A DNA stretch of 26,516 nt from NCBI GenBank assembly GCA_002005505.1, contig KV908803.1, positions 6,223-32,738 of the forward strand, given 5' to 3'. Under the pieces are notes generated by a model. The model made no database searches, was not told the DNA's origin, and worked only from the letters and a program-made list of their open reading frames with translations. This stretch comes from Botryococcus braunii. Taxonomy: Eukaryota > Chlorophyta > Trebouxiophyceae. Position 1 is the stretch's first letter. Each line of letters starts with the position of its first letter. A program made the position numbers and the translations under genes. Positions 22,878 to 26,516 of the stretch are shown here, piece after piece.

Positions 22878-25800
22878 CTGGAGCGTCATCAAGCGCTGGA
22901 GCTGCACCAGGAGTGGGAGCAGTACCGGGAGTTGGAGCAGCACTACCAGCAAACGAACAGCCTCCCGCTGGCCCCTCTGCAACTACTTTTGGTGGCAGGG
23001 GGCGTGGACCTGGCAGGGCAAGAAGGCCCAGAGAGGAGCTTACATGCCACTTCTGCAAGGCAAAGGGCCACTTCATGACTGACTGCGGACCGCTCAGGCA
23101 GCTGCAGGCTCTGCATCAAAACATGCAAGCGGCAAGCGTTGGGCCTGCAGCTTACTGGGGCCAGGGAGGCCCACAGTCGTCTCCTCAAGCCTGGTGGGAC
23201 CATGGATCTGGCCGGGGTGGCCCGCCTTCATCCGCTTCCAGCCCTGGACCTCCTTCAGCATATAACTATCCAACAAGTCAACACACGTTTCCGGGGTGGC
23301 ATTTACCACCTCCACCCCCTCCTTCTGGTGAGGCGATGTTTATCTCTCTCAATGTGCTTGCCCCAACTTCGCATGGAGCTAGCAGCACATCTTGGTTAAT
23401 AGATAGTGGTGCCTCTGTGCATATAGTCAATGATCTCTCATTGCTCCATAATCCAGTTATGCATAGACAGCCTCTTCCTCTGCACTTGGCAACCTCAGAC
23501 GCCAAGGGAGGAATCATTGCATCTGGGTCTGTATGCCTTGTGAATGCAAGGCACGAAGTATTCTGGCTGCACAATGTGCAGTGTGTTCCTTCTGCGCATA
23601 CCAACCTCATTTCAGTCACTGGTGCAATTCAGGATGGAGCATCTTTCCTGACTGACACTGCAGGTGGTTACACAGCCATGAAGGGACCTGAAGGGTGGTG
23701 TGGAGATATCACCCGCGCACGAGGTCTGTTTTTTTTGGAGTTTGTTAGTCCTGTCAGAGGGCAGCAAGTTGGCTGCAGACATATTGATCACATGGCTGAG
23801 GCGTCTCATCTTAGGAAAGGACACGTGTGTAGCGAGAGATCTCTGTGGCATGCTAGGTTAGGTCATCCTGGTGCCAGCAGCATGCAGAGGTTCTCCAAGG
23901 AAGATCTGGTTACAGGAATCAATATCTCCCTTGCTCCCTGCTCTGAGTGCCCCAAGCACTGTGAATCGTGTATACAAGGGAAACACTCCAGACCTCCTTT
24001 CCCTGTATCTTCCAGGCCTGCACATCACCCACTCGATAGAGTCCATGTGGATACTGTGGGTCCCATATCACCTCCTGCCATCACAGGTGAACGATATTGG
24101 GTCACTGTAGTGGATGAAAGTTCACACCAAGTTGCCTCCCTGCCTGTGAAGTCAAAGGATTGCATCCCAAAGGCTGTGATAGACCTGCTCCGCTTTTGGC
24201 AGACCCAACGAGGCACGGTTGTGAAGTGTGTGAGGACTGACAGGGGTTCAGAGTTCCTGAACCAGCAATTCAAAGAGTTTTGTGCTCAGCAGGGCACTAA
24301 GATGGAGTCCTCAGCGCCCTACACGCCTCAGCAGAATGGGGTGGCGGAGAGGATGAATAGGACCCTGAAGGAGCGAACAAGGACTCTGTTGGTCCATGCT
24401 GCAGCAGACCCCTCCCTTTGGAAGGAGGCGCTTGAGACAGCTACCCTCCTCTACAATGTGGGTCCTACTTCAGGCAGGTCCCTGACCCCCATGGAATTAT
24501 TCTTTGGTGTCAAACCTGATGTGTCTGTGCTGCGCACGTTTGGCTGTGTAGCCCATGTGCACATTCCCAGTGGCCAAAGGTCTGTTTTTGGGCCCAAGAC
24601 CACCCCTGGGATGTTTACTGGTTATTGTCCCCAGTCTAAAGCGTATCGTGTGTACGTGGGGAATGGAGTGTGGAAGGAGAGTAGGGACGTCAGCTTTATC
24701 GAGCACTTGAGGGGGGCTGAGAGAGTGGGTCTATCAAAGGTCCAGCCTGGGTCTGTCTATGATTCTAGGATATCACCCCCCCTTGGCAGTGAGAATCTGG
24801 CAACGCCTCAAGCAATTCCCTCTGCTGCTCCACCCACGTTCTGGGATGAGGAGGATGACCATGGAGTGGAGACGCTTTCCACTGGGGCTCCTGGGACCTC
24901 TGGACTTTGTGCTGGGGATCAGTCTGGAGACGGGACCACAGCAGCACATGACCAAGGAAACCCCACCAGCCTGGATCCTACTGTTGGGACCCAGAACCAT
25001 CTCAGCACTCGTGGTCGGTGCTTGAGCATATGCAGAATCTGGCCAGGGGGGTGTAGAAACTCAATCCCAGGTAGAAAAAATGCAGAAGGTACAAGAGGGT
25101 TGCGAATGCAGGGGAAGTCACAAATTCCCCTTCCTCCAGGGACCACCCTTACAAGGGAGCAGCGTTATGTACAGCGCGTGGCTAGGAGAGAGCATTCTGA
25201 CATCCCATTGCATGCCCCTGACCCAGGTCAGGCAATTGTGAGTGAGCCAAACATGGTTGGTCTCCCTGATATGCAGGGGCAGGTTGAGACAGTCGAGGCT
25301 ATGTTCGGTGCAGATGTAAGAGATGAGAGCAGTGGGTTAGACATGCCAGCAGTAGGGGAAGCTGGTGCCCAATCCCAGTCACTGGCTAGTCATGCTTATG
25401 GTGTGCAGGCTGACATTGTAGGCGCAGCTCAGGCAAGTCTGGGTAGTGTGCCCAAGTGTGAGTCCAGGAGAGAGAGAGAGCTGCTGCTCCCCTCTGCATT
25501 GCGGAAGGTGCGAGAATGTAAGGGTGCTGCACATGAGTCCAGTAGTCAAGGAGAGAGAGAGAGACTTGAGAAGGAATCAGATAATCCCGGCAGTACTGCC
25601 CAGTCCCAGCATAAGGTACATAATGTACCTTATTCTGGCAACCAGGGAGAGAGAGAGAGAGAAGGGAGCAGCATCAGTAAGGCTGACAGCCCTGCTGCAC
25701 CACAGCATAAGGTACAGAGTGTACCTTCTGTCACGTTGGGAAAAGTTCACGTGCCCTCAAACTTGAGGGAAGCCCAGCGCTCACCTCAGTGGGAGTTTTG

Positions 25801-26362
25801 GCAGCAGGCAATGCAAGAGGAGATGGAGTCTTTAGACACCCATGAGGTTATGCAGTATGTGGAAAGACCCCATGGGCAGAAAGTTATCCCTGTTCATTGG
25901 ATTTTTTCTACAAAAAACGATGCACATGGGAATGTCACTCGGTTTAAAGCAAGATTGGTTGCCCAGGGTTGCAGACAGATTCCTGGTATAGATGTTGGTG
26001 AGGTTTTTGCACCTACCAGCAGCTATGGTGCTAGGAGAGCTGTGCTGGCAGTGGCTGCCACACAAAATCTTGAGATCCACCAAGTGGATATCAAGACAGC
26101 TTTTCTCAATGGGGAGTTGGAGGAAGAGGTCTATGTGACCCAACCACCAGGATTTGAGAATGGCAACACGAGAGTTGTGTGCAAGCTCAGGAAGGCACTC
26201 TACGGTCTTAAGCAAGCCCCACGGGCTTGGCACAAGACCTTGAGCGACAAGTTGAGCGTGATGGGGTATAGTGTGTGCAAGAGCGACGCTGGGGTATACA
26301 TCAGGAGGGCCCTGATGGTAATCTGTCGTTTATTCTTGTTTATGTCGATGATCTTCTCATAG
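22869..26362 (+). CDS. pol: Gag C-terminus and Pol of Ty1/copia element
   Basis: The frame is open from 22556, but only about 22869 onward is meaningful; the part before is a shadow of gag. Numbering from 22556: zinc knuckle C164-X2-C167-X4-H172-X4-C177; protease LIDSGA with catalytic D283; GAG-pre-integrase H432/H437 and C469/C472; integrase core D499, D562, E598, an exact D-X35-E spacing; a variable Ser/Glu-rich linker 720-1075; reverse transcriptase from about 1078 (WQQAMQEEM, KARLVAQG, QVDIKTAFLNGEL with D1178, YGLKQAPRAWH). The frame runs off at TAG 26360-26362 because of a frame change near 26302-26308; the YVDD active site lies in the next frame. All enzymes for proteolytic maturation, reverse transcription and insertion would come from this polyprotein. 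Confidence 0.93.
25542..25731 (+). repeat. Imperfect tandem repeat in the integrase-RT linker
   Basis: Two modules of about 95 nt each start with GGAGAGAGAGAGA (encoding GERER) and end with CAGCATAAGGTACA...GTACCT (encoding QHKV-x-VP). They cover residues about 999-1025 and 1031-1056 of the pol frame; a third GAGAGAGAG stretch lies at 25466-25480. The first module ends in an 11-bp inverted repeat, ATAAGGTACAT (25611-25621) and 25623-25633. Confidence 0.8.
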
Positions 26363-26516
26363 TTGCCAGAGTGGTTGCAGAGATGAGTGGGGGAAAGAGT
26401 TATGAAGAAGGACTTCCCATCCATGATTTGGGGGTGAATGATTCCTGGGGGTCAGTCCACGAATAGAGGTATCATGGCACTATTTCCTATGCGTTGAGGG
26501 TTGATACCCCCATGTC
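26305..26516 (+). pseudogene. Reverse transcriptase continuation with frame breaks, cut at window end
   Basis: From 26305 the frame continues one base back: EGPDGNLSFILVYVDDLLIVA, with the catalytic YVDD at 26341-26352, then PIHDLG, and stop TAG 26464-26466. A further frame near 26471-26516 (YHGTISYALRVDTPM) resembles the next family segment ending in the conserved TPM. So at least two more frame changes fall in the last 100 bp. Either the copy is decaying or the consensus is poor at this edge. Confidence 0.8.

Larger units (their letters stand above)
21242..26516 (+). mobile_element. Ty1/copia LTR retrotransposon, 3' end cut off by window
   Basis: Order seen: LTR candidate, primer-binding site, 376-nt leader, gag, CCHC zinc knuckle, aspartic protease, integrase, reverse transcriptase. 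Integrase before reverse transcriptase is diagnostic of Ty1/copia (Pseudoviridae-type) elements. RNase H, polypurine tract and 3' LTR lie beyond the window. The element is on the + strand like the host genes. It is probably young, since gag and about 1250 codons of pol are almost intact, but frame breaks at 22866-22874 and after 26300 mean this copy as written cannot make a full polyprotein without frameshifting. Confidence 0.95.

Noticed and set aside
22473..22982. 169-codon minus-strand frame opposite gag
   Set aside because: It is antisense to gag, which has clear family motifs; there is no independent support.

Overview
This is nuclear DNA from a photosynthetic eukaryote, most likely a green (chlorophyte or prasinophyte-like) alga. 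The evidence is genes broken into 7-9 small GT-AG exons, a plastid phosphate translocator with a transit peptide, TGTAA motifs 90-280 bp after stop codons (the usual green-algal poly(A) signal), very abundant (CT)n/(GT)n/(CA)n microsatellites, and a Ty1/copia retrotransposon. The organism is inferred; nothing in the window names it.

Layout, all recognised genes on the + strand. (1) 305-6977: eight exons of a saccharopine dehydrogenase-like oxidoreductase (SCCPDH family). Its N-terminal Rossmann exon lies off the left edge. All splice phases agree, giving 403 visible residues. (2) 6978-10120: gene-poor, with a (CA)n/(GT)n block and unproven minus-strand ORFs. (3) 10121-12639: seven exons of a Lys/Glu-rich, about 299-residue protein of unknown function with a characteristic HYNQ-APTR C-terminus. 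(4) 12640-14385: intergenic, with a possible minus-strand gene, a 15-bp G/C hairpin, a 13-bp inverted repeat and a 33-bp-period tandem repeat just upstream of the next gene. (5) 14386-18310: nine exons of a plastid phosphoenolpyruvate/phosphate translocator (399 residues, transit peptide included). (6) 18311-21234: intergenic, with a diverged duplication and a huge (CT)n(CA)n array. (7) about 21242 to the right edge: the 5' part of a Ty1/copia element (LTR candidate, half-tRNA primer-binding site, gag, protease, integrase, start of reverse transcriptase), cut off by the window end.

The host genes are unrelated housekeeping functions (an oxidoreductase, an unknown basic/acidic protein, and plastid import of PEP), and no operon-like logic is expected. 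The most interesting material is in the retrotransposon: a primer-binding site matching the anticodon arm of initiator tRNA-Met, locked in a perfect 11-bp hairpin with the LTR end; an exact 135-bp direct repeat in the LTR region; and a gag/pol frame change at a run of six G. Long compound (CT)n-(GT)n tracts recur on the sense strand of introns, 130-205 nt before the 3' splice site. All exon calls are read by eye from splice motifs, frame continuity and remembered family motifs; no alignments were run.
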